Shown: positions 1 through 9,422 of the stretch, piece after piece
Numbering within the stretch: the first letter of the stretch is position 1
Layout: each line of letters opens with the position of its first letter
DNA from: Apiotrichum sp. Y4204
Lineage: Eukaryota > Basidiomycota > Tremellomycetes > Trichosporonales > Trichosporonaceae
DNA length: 16,514 nucleotides
Reading direction: 5' to 3'
Assembly (NCBI GenBank): GCA_025531455.1
Contig: JAMYHL010000170.1
Location: 1 to 16,514, forward strand
The notes under the pieces: model-generated
Seen by the model: the letters and a program-made list of their open reading frames with translations, nothing else
Databases searched by the model: none
Told to the model about the DNA's origin: nothing
Made by a program: the position numbers and the translations under genes

Positions 1-38
1 TACCAGCCAGCCAAGTATCGGTTGTGAAGTCTACTCAC

Positions 39-105
39 CATCACCGCCAAGGATGACAGCGTTTGATGTGCCCTGCCTTGACCGCGTCGCACTGCCATCG
101 CACAT
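39..105 (-). CDS. Possible first exon of a leftward gene running off the left edge
   Basis: An ATG (105-103, minus strand) opens a 22-codon stretch that ends in a consensus donor GTGAGTAG (from 38 downward). The short peptide ends in NAVILGGDG, and the donor splits a glycine codon in phase 1. No acceptor is visible before the window ends, so the rest of the gene, if there is one, lies outside. It would be divergent from the crotonase gene. I see no TATA box and do not recognise the peptide. The support is only a start codon plus a good donor, so this may be chance. Confidence 0.22.
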
Positions 106-1068
106 ACTGACTGTGCCAAGAGCAAAGTATGATCACGATACGATGAACAACGTCATGGGGACTGTGTCCTGCTAGTACCAGTGGAGCAAAACGGCCAATG
201 CACTTAGACCGCGCCATCGCAAATGATTCCCAGCCAAATGACAAGCCTCGAAGGCCTGAAAATTAGATTTGCCATGCCTGAGCCGCTGTTTTAGCTCTGC
301 CCCGCAATGCTGTTGACTTGCCATGTCCCATGATCGTTATGATACCATGTCTGAGCGCTCAACTGCTCATATTGGCAAGGATCCGAGTTTTGCGGTGCCG
401 CACGATGCGCTTTTCTGCAGCACACTTTGGACTGAGATTGTTTCAAGGCCGGACTGATGACGTCGTTGTTGGGATTTGTTCGACTGAGCATCCAAGACAC
501 AATGGCTTGCATGACGTCTGACTGGCAAGTTGCTCGCTCTGATCACATAGTCAACTAGCTGCGCAGCAGCGAGCTGTGGCTGTGGAAGGGTCTGTCCATG
601 CCAAGGATTTGTCTTGCTTGTGGAATCACTGTCCGATGAACAACCGAAGGTTTGCAGCACTTCGACGACGTGTATTTCCATCTCGATGCTGCGGTGGACT
701 GCAGCCGAGATCGTGGGCGTTACGAAGCAAAGGTGAGCAGTGCATGAGCCTTTATGGTCTGTATACCTTCAGTCCTGTGAGTAGAGCACCCTCCTGCAAG
801 CGCTGCAGCAGCAGCAACAGACAACATTTCAGGCCGCAATCCCCCATCTGATGTGGCCACATCTCATCCTCATCCTTATCTTATCGCGTCAATCACGATG
901 GGGAACAAGGAGCATGGTATCCACGTGGTGTTACGTCAGCTCTGCCCACCGGTAACCCCGGCCCGGCCATGTCCGCCAAGACCAGTAAACTCCACAAACT
1001 CCACTCGGCCCGGGATTGTTTCTCTTTTCCGATCGCATCTTGTTCATCTTGCATCCACTCCATCCACC
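106..1068. other. Intergenic stretch, upstream region of the crotonase gene
   Basis: No gene is supported here. Short open frames exist on both strands but lack codon bias, splice structure or recognisable motifs. The last 50 bases before the crotonase ATG (about 1017-1068) are pyrimidine-rich, as is common in fungal leaders, and the start sits in a CCACC-ATG-type context. An out-of-frame ATG at 969 would create an upstream ORF if transcription starts that early. I found no clear TATA box. Confidence 0.5.
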
Positions 1069-2180
1069 ATGTTCTCAACTCCCCCTCCGTCACACGAGAC
1101 GCTGCGCGTGTCCTTCCCGGCTCCGCACGTACTGCACGTTGCGCTCGACAGGCCTGACAAGTTCAACGCCCTGCGCGCCGAGGACAGCTTTGCGCTCGAC
1201 GCCCTGTGGAACTGGTACGAGTCTGAGCCGAGCCTCCGGTGCGCGATTCTCGGCACAACGAGCAACCGCGCGTGGTGTGCCGGTGGGGATCTCAAGGAGC
1301 TGGTGAGTGGGATATACCTTCTGGGCAAGACGTGCTGCTCGAGCCCAATTGGCCCGGTAGTGTTTCGACAAGAGGTGGTACTACGGCTACTGCCCTACTT
1401 TTCTGTCCAACGTCCTCTCGTCATTTGTCATTCCACTGACAGTAGAGCAAACGCGATGGCCCGAATAGCGGACTGTACAAGTGGCCCGATACCGGTCTCG
1501 CGGGCCTGAGCAAACGCCGCATTCGGAAACCCATCATCGCAGCACTCCGCGGCTTGGTCATAGGCGGCGCGCTCGAGATGATGACGAACCTTGACGTCGT
1601 TGTCGCCGGTACCGGCGCGGTTCTTTCTCTTCCCGAGGCAAAACGTGGAGTTGCGACTGGCGGCGGAGGACTTCCGCGGCTTGTGTATCTCATTGGCCGC
1701 CAGAAGGGTGAGTCCGTCCTAGCGGCTGTGTTCTATACTCACTGCAGCCGCGGAGCTCCTCATGACGGGACGCGATGTCTATGCCGACGAGGCACTGCGT
1801 CTTGGTCTTGTCAACGTCATAGTCCCCGATGACAAGGTCGAGGCTCGCGCTCTGCAGATGGCATGTCAGACCGCGGCCAATTCGCCTGATTCCGTGCAGC
1901 TTGCACTCTACGGTGAGTGGTAAACAGTCTGCGTCCGCTGTTTCCATGTCCCTGTGAGACCTTCGACTACTCGCAGCAAACGTCTCCAAATGCCTGAAAA
2001 GGTCATCATCTAACGCCAGGCCTACGGCTTACAGAAGAGGAGATGGGGTACGACCGCCTCATGGCACGGTACACCACCTCCGACCGGTTCCGCGCACTCA
2101 CTACCGGCCCCAACCTGCGAGAAGGGCTTGCGGCTTTTGTTGAGAAGCGCGCACCTCGTTGGGTTGACGCAAAACTGTAG
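1069..2180 (+). CDS. Peroxisomal enoyl-CoA hydratase/isomerase (crotonase family), 4 exons
   Basis: Exons 1069-1302, 1446-1707, 1748-1912 and 2020-2180 join in frame to 273 residues, the usual crotonase length. Introns are 143, 40 and 107 nt, all GTGAGT...AG; the last has CTAAC before the acceptor. The first oxyanion-hole segment is CAGGDLKEL (70-78) and the second is IGGALE (117-122). E122 and E142 (in LPEAKRG) match the two catalytic glutamates of rat mitochondrial crotonase, E144 and E164. AAELLMTGRD and LGLVNVIVP are further family landmarks, and FVEKRAPRW is the typical C-terminus. The protein ends in AKL, a classical PTS1 signal, and has no mitochondrial presequence. It should hydrate 2-enoyl-CoA, or isomerise enoyl-CoA, in peroxisomal fatty-acid or branched-acid catabolism. 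The exact substrate cannot be told from sequence. The start is the first in-frame ATG after a pyrimidine-rich leader. Confidence 0.94.
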
Positions 2181-2518
2181 GAGGAGGGATGGATAGATGT
2201 CGGGCTGCATCTCTCATGGCATTCACCCATGCCCAGAGATTCACCATGTTGGTTGCGCTCTGCTGACCCCAAAGATAGTATGCAGACGTGTACAAACTCT
2301 CCTGGAAGAGCGAGGTCTAGGATGAGCCAGTGAGTTGTCATTTGGTGCAAGTTGTGAGCACGGCACAAGCTGTACGGCCACACGTTTCAGCAGCGATGTC
2401 CCGAGCATCGGAAACCTCGAATCCCTTATATCCAGTGTTTCTCACTGCGTGCGTGTGCTAATCAAACCCGCTTGCGTAATGTACATTGCACATCTAGTTT
2501 TGCCTCGTCCGTCGGTGG
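2181..2518. other. Intergenic, 3' of the crotonase gene
   Basis: No coding or RNA gene is supported. It holds the 3' flank of the crotonase gene and the upstream region of the RNase-like relic. Short ATG-led frames at 2395 and 2479 end within 22 codons. I could not make either into a convincing signal-peptide exon. Confidence 0.45.
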
Positions 2519-2524
2519 TATAAA
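2519..2524 (+). promoter_or_regulatory. TATA box candidate for the RNase-like relic
   Basis: TATAAA lies about 110 bases upstream of the first recognisable RNase-like exon. The intact relative at 5993-7353 also has a TATAAA box, which makes a shared promoter type plausible. No ATG between this box and the first exon gives an in-frame signal peptide, so either the 5' exon is unrecognised or it has been lost. Confidence 0.4.
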
Positions 2525-2632
2525 GTACTCGCAGTGAACAGTCTGGTGTGGTCAGTCCCATTGTTCCAGAGGGATCGGAAAAAACCAAGCCAAACCCTCA
2601 TCTAAAGGATGACCTCATCACATTAAGTCCAG

Positions 2633-3073
2633 ACGATGCTCTGATGGAACTCTTTACTCGAGAGCCCAGGTCCAGGCCGCATTGCAGAAGGCCCGGAGAA
2701 CAGCGGAAACGAGTCGACTCGATGAGTAACACGTCTCAATGCGCCATGCCCGGGGCCCCCAGCGTGTGGGTCGGCAGGTGTGTCGTCGTTCAACAGAGCT
2801 GACAACCTGATTTCCCTCAGATGTACAACGGTAAAGGAACAGTCACAAAGGGCAAAGGTCTTCACGGAGACGGGATGGGAGTTTCCCATTTTCAAACCTC
2901 ACATGGGCTCCAAGGGAGCGGATCGTGTCCTGTACACCAAGAAGAACAAGAACTCTCTTCTGGTGATGGAACACGACGGCCCGAGCTATGCAAAGTGCTT
3001 TGAGGTGAAAAAGGATGGTGAGACAACGGGGAGCAGCTGTACCCAGCAAACCTTTGCTCCGTTCTACGAGTAG
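2633..3073 (+). pseudogene. RNase T1-like gene, decayed or non-catalytic relative
   Basis: Two segments match guanyl-specific ribonucleases (T1/N1 family). Segment 1 (about 2633-2725, codon starts divisible by 3) has CSDGT...YSRAQVQAAL, like the T1 N-terminus with its disulfide cysteine. Segment 2 (2821-3073) has GWEFPI, GADRVLY, VMEH and AKC, matching T1 E58, R77, H92 and C103. A GTAACA...CCTCAG intron (2726-2820) would join them in frame, but the product lacks the YPHxY motif (T1 Y38/H40). A trace, FPQMYNG, is encoded at 2812-2832 in another frame, behind an in-frame TGA (2800) and one frame shift away from GWEFPI. No start codon or signal peptide could be assigned; the frame to the left (from about 2548) reads SPIVPEGSE and switches near 2636. 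The best reading is a frame-broken copy. The alternative is an expressed non-catalytic T1-fold protein. The intact relative lies inverted beyond the F-box gene. Confidence 0.58.
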
Positions 3074-3340
3074 ATGCTGCGGTTTGTGCCTTTGTACTTG
3101 ACAGCTTCGTGCAGACCCCAATGCACGCATGTACTGCAGAGGGGGGAGGATTCGAGTACTGTTTCGTCAGCACGCTGCTCTGCACAACGGGGCACAGTAT
3201 TGTACTGGATGCTATACAGCATTAAGGTATAAGCTCTCGTAAGTCCTAAATACAGCGTTCTGCTTGCCCTGCCCAACAAGGCTTTCTACTCCAGACGGAT
3301 CCTTAGCAGCACTACGTTTCCCGTAATCGAGTGCATTCTC

Positions 3341-5357
3341 TTACTCCTGCGGCTCAAACGACGTGAACCGCAGGATCATGCTGTCGGGGTCCATCCAGTC
3401 GTCTGCACCAAGCCCCGATTCGTCGCCCCATGCCCACTCGGGCTTGTACTGGGCTTCCAGTAGATATCCCCCAAAGAAAAACTTTTCTGTCTGTCGGCCG
3501 TGGCTAGGCGGCGTGGCGATAACGCAGCCGCGGATTGTCGGACGGGGGATGTCTGGCGTGATGGGCGGCAGGTCAATGTCCAGCAGAAGCACGCTGTGGG
3601 GTTTGTAGTCTTCAAAGGCCAGCGTGTCGTATACAATGCTCATGGTCGACACGGGCTCGGGGGCCCGGACCAGAATGGATCGCGCAGCAATGTACGCGTC
3701 TCGTTGCTCTCGGGGAATGGCGTACGCGCCGTCCATCACCACCTGCATGTGGGGAATGATGAGGAAGCCGTTCCCAACACCGAAAACGCCGGCGCCGCGT
3801 TGACTGACCAACCAGCTGAGGTCAGAAGGTGATGGTGCAAGCAATGACTCACTTGTAGACCAGGCATTGGCTTTCTCCCAGCCAGGCTCTATCCGACGCG
3901 AGGTCTTCAAGAAATTGGTCGTACTCCATGCTGTCCTTATCGACAGGAGTGAGCTCGACTCGGCGAGTACCCTCGGTAATTGGTGGTGGCTCATATTTGT
4001 AGAAAAACGACGCGGCATCGTACTCAGGAGACCGCTGCATCAAACGCACAACCATCTCTCCCGTGGCCCGCGAATACACATCGACCGGTCCACATTTCCA
4101 AGACATGTCAGCAGTGGCAAACACGTATCTCTCCGTGAACACAACCTTTGTGGGTGTCAGTGAGTTCAGAGCAGCGGGCCGCTACTCACACCGCGGAGAT
4201 AAGGATACGGTGGAGTCGACACGTCCCATCTCTCCTTTGTCAACGTTTGTGCCGTCAGGTGTTCCCACTGGATGGATTGGTCGTACACACGCGACACACC
4301 CAGATGCTCTCCGCAGTTATCGACGTCGCCTTCGAACTTGCAATTGGTGGGCGTGAAATCAAACTTCTGATTGAGAAACGACCCAAACTTCTGCAGGTAG
4401 CGATCGCGCGGGAGAGAAGCGTCCAGCCCGTGGCAAAGGTGGTTGAACGCCCGACCCGAAATGTATGCCTCGAATCTCTCGTCGAAACCCTCCCCGCCAA
4501 ACAGCCCGACATTTGGTTTCGTTCTATAGCGGACGTCTACCAAGGGTAGTTTGGCAATGTAGCGCACGCTGCCACTCGTGCGCTCGACACAGATCAGCAG
4601 CGGCTCTTCCGAATCTCTCGTTCTGGCGGTGAAGAGCAACGCGTCGTCACCAGGGTCCTCGCCAAGAAGCCGCAGATAACGATACCCATACGGAATGTGC
4701 AGAGGTACAGTGAAGGTCGATACCACGCGGTAAGCAGCGAGGTTGGCGCGGGTCTTCACATGTCGTATGTCTTTTCGGTAAGCATGAGAGCGCTGAACAC
4801 TGCTTACATTCTTTCCGCCAGTCGGGCCTGTCCAGCCGCGTGCCCCACTGATACACAAGATCGGTGGCCAACGGGAGCTCGATTTCCTTCACCTCTCCAT
4901 TGTCGTCAAAGATACCGGCCCGGATGGGATCATCGTCGGCCAGCTTGTCTACCACGTCGCGCCGAAACTCGTCCGCCCACCGGCCGCGAAGTGCCATAGC
5001 GTCTGCGGTAAGCATAGTTGTCTTCTCCGCCAACTCACATCGAGTGGCCGTGTCTATCGGTGGACCCGAGACGCCGCGACCGTCGCCTTCAGGCATGTCC
5101 TGTGATGGCCGCGGACGAAATGGTCCTGGCCTGCCATCAAGAGCCAGAAGACGCCATTTCGTAGTCGCATCGATGTCCTCCAGCTGAAGAAACAGGCTGC
5201 GCCACAGGGAGCTCCCGTCGTGGACCAAATTGCGCCAGGCTGAGGAGACGCACCCTGCTGCCAAAACCGTGCGTACATCTACGTGCGCCAAGATGATGAG
5301 AAGGATGTCGGGCGGAAGATACCCGAACTTGCCGTAGGGAGCGTGGGATTCTGGCAT
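3341..5357 (-). CDS. F-box protein, 4 exons
   Basis: Exons (minus) 5357-4808, 4770-4190, 4145-3853 and 3815-3341 join in frame to 632 residues. Introns are 37, 44 and 37 nt. Residues about 12-57 form an F-box: YLPPDILLIILAHVD, then SSAWRNLV and SLWRSLF. F-box proteins bind Skp1 and serve as substrate receptors of SCF (Skp1-cullin-F-box) ubiquitin ligases. The remaining 570 residues carry no repeat I can name (no clear WD40 or LRR). Hydrophobic beta-like strands such as VLLLDIDLPP and GCVIATPP, together with FFFGGYLLEA near the end, suggest a beta-rich substrate-binding region of the kind seen in fungal F-box families. The start ATG follows directly after a pyrimidine-rich leader. The gene converges on the RNase-like relic, with 267 bases between stop codons. 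The substrate is unknown. Confidence 0.87.
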
Positions 5358-5510
5358 AGTGGTAGTGAGGAAGTGTCAAGAGGAAAGCAATGGAAGAAGT
5401 AGAAAGACGATGGACACGTTGACGCCGCAAAGGGTGGCAGGATGGAACATGAAACGAGAAAGTGCTGTTTGGCCTTGTCTCGCCCAGTGACTCGGGACAA
5501 TGCGGAGCGC

Positions 5511-5549
5511 ACGACAGCAGCAGCAGCCAGCAGCAGCAACAGCAGCAGT
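5511..5549. repeat. Imperfect CAG trinucleotide tract
   Basis: About 13 near-consecutive CAG/CAA-type triplets interrupted by CCAG and CAA. It lies about 150-190 bases upstream of the F-box ATG, so on the transcribed strand it reads as CTG repeats in the promoter or 5' leader. It is not part of a supported reading frame. Confidence 0.8.
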
Positions 5550-5931
5550 ATCGCGTCGCCCTCTTGCTTCCCGTCCACAGAGCATTCGGGGAGTCATAGT
5601 CCCTCACCATGCCGTAACATTGCAGGGCCGCGGCGACAGAATAAGGTTTGAGACCAGGATCTGGGCTTTCTGTTTGGGGTGTGCCCACAGCAACTGAGCT
5701 GCTCGCGCAACGCCCCGCTTACCGCCTCATTGTCGCACAGGGTCCCTGGGGAGCGCACACGTGTGGTACTGAACAAGAACAGCACGGCGATGACGACCCG
5801 CGACAGACTTCCGCACCTTGAGAAAAACAAACCACCCAACCCCTGCCCCTCTCCTTGGTGCCCGCAGTTTTGCGCTTCTGGCCTAAATGCCAGGATGTGA
5901 CATCTATGCATTGCGGGTGCTAACATACACA

Positions 5932-5954
5932 TACTGTATACTGTACAGTACAGA
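5932..5954. repeat. Palindromic TACTGTA motif cluster
   Basis: TACTGTATACTGT is followed immediately by ACAGTACAG. It includes the perfect 12-bp palindrome TACTGTACAGTA at 5939-5950. It lies about 40-60 bases beyond the RNase stop codon, so it may be in that gene's 3' UTR, where it could form a small hairpin. The same 13-mer recurs at 10869-10881. Confidence 0.6.
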
Positions 5955-5992
5955 CATGCATGACAGACAAGTCAACCAGGTGACAGCTGCAC

Positions 5993-7353
5993 TCAAACCT
6001 TGGCGGAAAGAGAACCGTCACTCGACCTGCGGTTCTTCCTGTTGGGCACGATTTTTATAGAGCCCATCTTTGGCGCGGGAGCCTCGGGTACGCGCGGTGG
6101 CCTTTCCTCACACGCAAGAAAGTTCATAGCCTCATGCTCCATGACCATGATGAAGTTTTCCCCGTTCTTGGTGTATAGGACACGGTACGATCCAGGCCAA
6201 TGTGTCGCATGTGTCTCGCCGTCCCGCATGATGGGGTATTCCATTCCGGGTGTGGTGGCGGGTTTTCGGTCCTTCTTGCCGGTGCCACTCCGACCGTCGT
6301 ACTTGTGGGGGTAGCCTGGCTGTTAATATGTGGTGTGGTGTTGTAAGAGGTGTTGCAAGACACCAACACTCACCTCTGTAAGGCTCGCGGAGCCCGGTAA
6401 CTTCGATCATAGCCGCACGAATATTGCGAGCAGGTATTATTGTACCGCCGCAGCTCCAATCGTTGATGTGGCTGTAGAGATCCGCTGGTGGCACAACTGA
6501 GCTGCCCGACCCCTGGGCTCCAGTTCCCCCTGTTGCTGTACTGGGCTGGGTGCATGGGGCTGCACCACTATCAGTTCCACCACCACCAGCACGGTCGGAG
6601 CGGGCCTCGACCTGGGGTGCACGAGGACAGAGAGGAGCGACCTTCTTGGTGCTCTTCCGGCCTTTGGTCCCCTTGACCTCTTTGCCCAACCTGCCTGCCT
6701 TGCCTCCCTTGCGCCTGCCTGTGCCCCGCAGAGCTCCAGTGCCTTTGCCGTTGCCTTTGCCCGCCCGCGTGCGCCCACCACTGCCTCTACCCCCCTTCTT
6801 CTTGTTGGTGCCGGTTTTGGCCGCGCCCTTGGCAAGCTTGCGGCCGCTGTCGCCTCGACCCTTGCCCCTCGTCGCTACCGTGCCGCTTGCTTTGCCGTTG
6901 GCCTTGCTGTTTCGGGCTGGGCTCTTGCCCTTCCTGGTACCCTTTCTGACGCGCTTTTTGCCCTTGGCTACGGCTCGCCCCTTTCCCTTGCCCCTTGCCG
7001 TGCCTCGAGCCGGAGCGGGGCGGCCTGCAGTCCGGCCTCTACCTTTCTTGGACGCCCTGCCAGCCCTGTTAGCAGGACGTTTGGTCCGGGCAAGGCGATG
7101 ACGTGTGGCACGCCGGTCCGTCGCCCTGGGGGTAATGTGGACGTCGGCGATCGCGAGGTCTGGGATTGCGAGATCATTCGCGTGTTGAACAGCGGCAGTG
7201 TTGACGGTGTCTGTAGCAGACGTAGAAATGTCGTGGTCGTCGGAATTCAGGGTAGCAGGAGCCGCGAGCACGGATGAGACGACTGTGTAGGCCGCTAGTA
7301 GCTGCGATTAGCCCACTGGGAGGAGAGCTGTATCTTACGTGGAACAATCGCAT
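5993..7353 (-). CDS. Secreted guanyl-specific RNase (T1 family) with long polybasic insert, 3 exons
   Basis: Exons (minus) 7353-7339 (15 nt), 7301-6374 and 6315-5993 join in frame to 421 residues; introns are 37 and 58 nt. Residues 1-20 form a signal peptide (MRLFHLLAAYTVV...LAAP) completed only by splicing. Residues about 64-226 are K/R/G/A-rich, resembling histone H1 tails, followed by a G/S/T linker. The C-terminal domain (about 280-390) carries every RNase T1 landmark: C289 and C383 (T1 C6-C103 disulfide), YPHKY with Y316 and H318 (Y38, H40), E340 in MEYPI (E58), R359 in YRVLY (R77), H375 in VMEH (H92) and F380 (F100). It should cleave single-stranded RNA 3' of guanosine outside the cell. 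The basic region could anchor it to nucleic acid or to anionic cell surfaces, but that is inference. T1 itself is about 104 residues, so the insert is the unusual part. C230 and C255 may form another disulfide. Confidence 0.9.
6595..7080 (-). repeat. Low-complexity region coding for K/R/G/A-rich protein segment
   Basis: This part of RNase exon 2 is dominated by lysine, arginine and glycine codons, so the plus strand shows recurrent CCTTGCC/CCTTTGCC-type words. Units such as GKG, KGR and KGK recur without a fixed period. The opposite strand is consequently open as a leucine/proline-rich frame (6550-7101), which is a shadow. Confidence 0.8.
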
Positions 7354-7450
7354 AATGGGACGGTACCAAGTCAGAGAGTGAGCCAGTCAGGCTGTTAGAG
7401 GTCACTAGGGACGGTCGGCTGTCAGAGTTTGCTGGTCAGAGCGTGTTAGA
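7354..7450 (-). promoter_or_regulatory. RNase 5' leader with CTCTGAC-type direct repeats
   Basis: The minus strand just upstream of the RNase ATG carries CTCTGAC three times (plus strand GTCAGAG near 7370, 7421 and 7435), with variants such as CCTGAC. No ATG lies between the TATA box and 7353, which supports that start. Whether the repeats act as protein sites, as decoy splice branch-like elements, or not at all is unknown. Confidence 0.4.
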
Positions 7451-7533
7451 TGGGGTAAATGGTGTGATGTGCTGGTTAAATGTTGTCCAATGCTGGCGGA
7501 TGGGAATCGCTGTGGTGAATGTGGTTCTCGTCC

Positions 7534-7540
7534 ATTTATA
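7534..7540 (-). promoter_or_regulatory. TATA box of the secreted RNase gene
   Basis: TATAAAT on the minus strand lies 181 bases upstream of the ATG. A CCAAT/ATTGG word lies between them (about 7479-7483). The intervening leader contains no other ATG, so the AUG at 7353 would be first in the transcript. Confidence 0.55.
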
Positions 7541-9422
7541 CCCTTCATTCGGGAGACAGTGTCATGAATGGTCTACAGCCGTGAGGTGTGGACTCTTCGC
7601 AAGCGGAAACGAACAAGTTCAGCTGTGGGCACCGCCGCCGAACTCTAAGTCAGCACAAACGGACTGGCAGTTAGCACGCTAGCTGCAAAGTGAACTCCCT
7701 TGGCGCACAAACCGTGCTCAATGCATGAGATGTGCACAGCTGTGGGCAAGAATGTGCGCATCTATGAGCAGAACAGCGGGGCAACAAGGGGATTGATAAG
7801 TAAGGTCGGGCAGAAGCCGAAGCCGTCCCAAGGTTCTATGCGTCACAGTGGTAGACTTCTGTATGGGCCTGTCCGCTTCGAGTGGCCAAGAACCAAACCT
7901 TTACGAGTCGCTTGTACACAGCATACAAAGTCGTCTCTCTCTGGCCTGGCAATGAAGGGCTCCAAGTTTCAGCGGCAGAAAGCGAAGAGTGCCTCGGCCC
8001 CCCTCTGTTTCTGTTGCAAGCTGCACTGGCACTTCCCCGGACTCGTTTCACTGCTGGTCGGTCGCACGTTCCGTTTCATCGCCTGCCGCACATTGGGTTC
8101 CCGACTGCCGTAAGAAAAACGTAACATGTACTCTGCCGGAAATGCTTGCTCACGTCGAGCACCGTCTGCTGCGCACCTCCCAGAGCACAGCTGTTCATAT
8201 GTGCGTTTTCCACCAACTGGAGTCAAAACCTTCGTCAACCGTGTCCAGTTCACAGCAGTGTTTCAGTGTCGCTCCCACTTGTTTTTCTCCTCAACAGCCC
8301 TTCGTGTCAGGTGGGTCTCGCTCTTACATCCAGACCTCCCGGCCGCTGAGACAGAGATTGAGCTGTGGCTCCGGATTCCTACATCACCCTCGCCAGACAT
8401 CATCCCACACCATGCCACGAATGAACGCGCTGGCTTCGCATTTGTGCTAAAACTGCCTTCGGTATGTCATGTCTCTTCAGCGAAAGACGTTCTTGCGGAT
8501 GGTATTGTCCACTCAGCGTTGCACTTACTTGGTCGGCTTTGCTCCTTCTGGGGCACAGGGCAGTGCAGCGATGGCAAACGTGATGAGACTCGGACTATGA
8601 TTTGTGGTTTTGCAATCTGTGGCACGGTCTGTGCCAGAGCGAACAAGCTGTACAGTACATGTGTCAAACACTGAACTTGACAATTGCGAGATTCTCTAAT
8701 CTCTTCTAAGCAGCGGAAACTAGAAACTCCAAACACATGGACCAGACATGTGTGTATCATGGTGCGCGTAGATCGAGCCGGTGAGAGTGCACGTCTTTCA
8801 AGCATCGTCAGTCCCAATCATAATTGGATGCTGTCGTTGTGTAACCTCCTCGTTTGCATCTCACGGCATCGTGGTCCGTAAGGTTGAGTCGAGAATGAAA
8901 GCACACAGATATCGTACTTGGCGTCAGAACCCCCAACTCTACGTTGTCTGCACAGCAACAGGTACTGGTACAGCACCACCCCCAGTCTGATTAAGTGCAC
9001 TTCATGGCTCAAATGGCTCCGGGAAGATCGACGGGCGTGGAACGAAGAGAAAACAAGCCTTTTGTCGTCCAACCCCTCTCTAGTGGTGCTGACAACTGAT
9101 CAAGTGAGCTGTTAAACCGCGCATAAACACACCAATCCGGCAGAGAGCTGACTGCTATGCACGATGCCGTCGTTGAACACATGGGCTGCTGGACCCGTCA
9201 GCGCGTTTTGGCTGTGCAAGTCTCTTCAACATTCGCATGTGCGCAGTGAGACTATATGGCAGAGCGTATTCCTATAAACAACAGAGCGGGAATGAGTCAA
9301 AAGAAGATTGAAATGAGTCGATGAATCGGGATGTTTCGACGTGCCGTCGGCGGACGACACACGTTCGCATTGATGTGTTCAATGTGTAACGATGCTAAGG
9401 ATACTGAGGATAGACCAGTCGT
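7541..9422. other. Long gene-poor interval (about 1.9 kb)
   Basis: This stretch lies between the RNase promoter and the 3' end of the KEN-box gene. The longest frames (8126-8674 plus, 182 codons; 7989-8450 plus) overlap each other in different phases, lack GC-rich third positions and show no known motif or plausible introns, so I do not call them. It contains one TGTACAGTAC motif (about 8650). No tRNA could be folded. An unannotated non-coding transcript cannot be excluded. Confidence 0.5.

Larger units (their letters stand above)
5358..5992. other. Intergenic, F-box promoter and 3' flank of the RNase gene
   Basis: This holds the promoter of the F-box gene and the 3' flank of the RNase gene, both transcribed leftward. 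It contains an imperfect CAG tract (5511-5549) and a TACTGTA-type palindromic cluster (5932-5954). Frames rich in L, S or Q across the CAG tract are repeat artefacts. No gene is supported. Confidence 0.5.

Noticed and set aside
853..1068. N-terminal extension of the crotonase to 853
   Set aside because: The added residues are not crotonase-like and the first true ATG in good context after the leader is at 1069, giving the standard family length.
1913..2019. An extra crotonase exon from 1979 followed by an 18-nt intron at 2002-2019
   Set aside because: An 18-nt intron is too short for splicing. A single 107-nt intron ending CTAACGCCAG joins in frame and keeps the family spacing.
5279..5597. 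Leucine/alanine-rich minus-strand frames over the CAG tract
   Set aside because: They are readings of the trinucleotide repeat upstream of the F-box start, in several phases, with no further support.
6550..7101. Leucine/proline-rich plus-strand frame of 183 codons
   Set aside because: It is the antisense shadow of the K/R/G-rich RNase exon, kept open by composition only.
8126..8674. 182-codon plus-strand open frame
   Set aside because: Overlaps another plus-strand frame (7989-8450), lacks the GC-rich third positions of the real exons, has no recognisable motif and no splice context. Probably chance.
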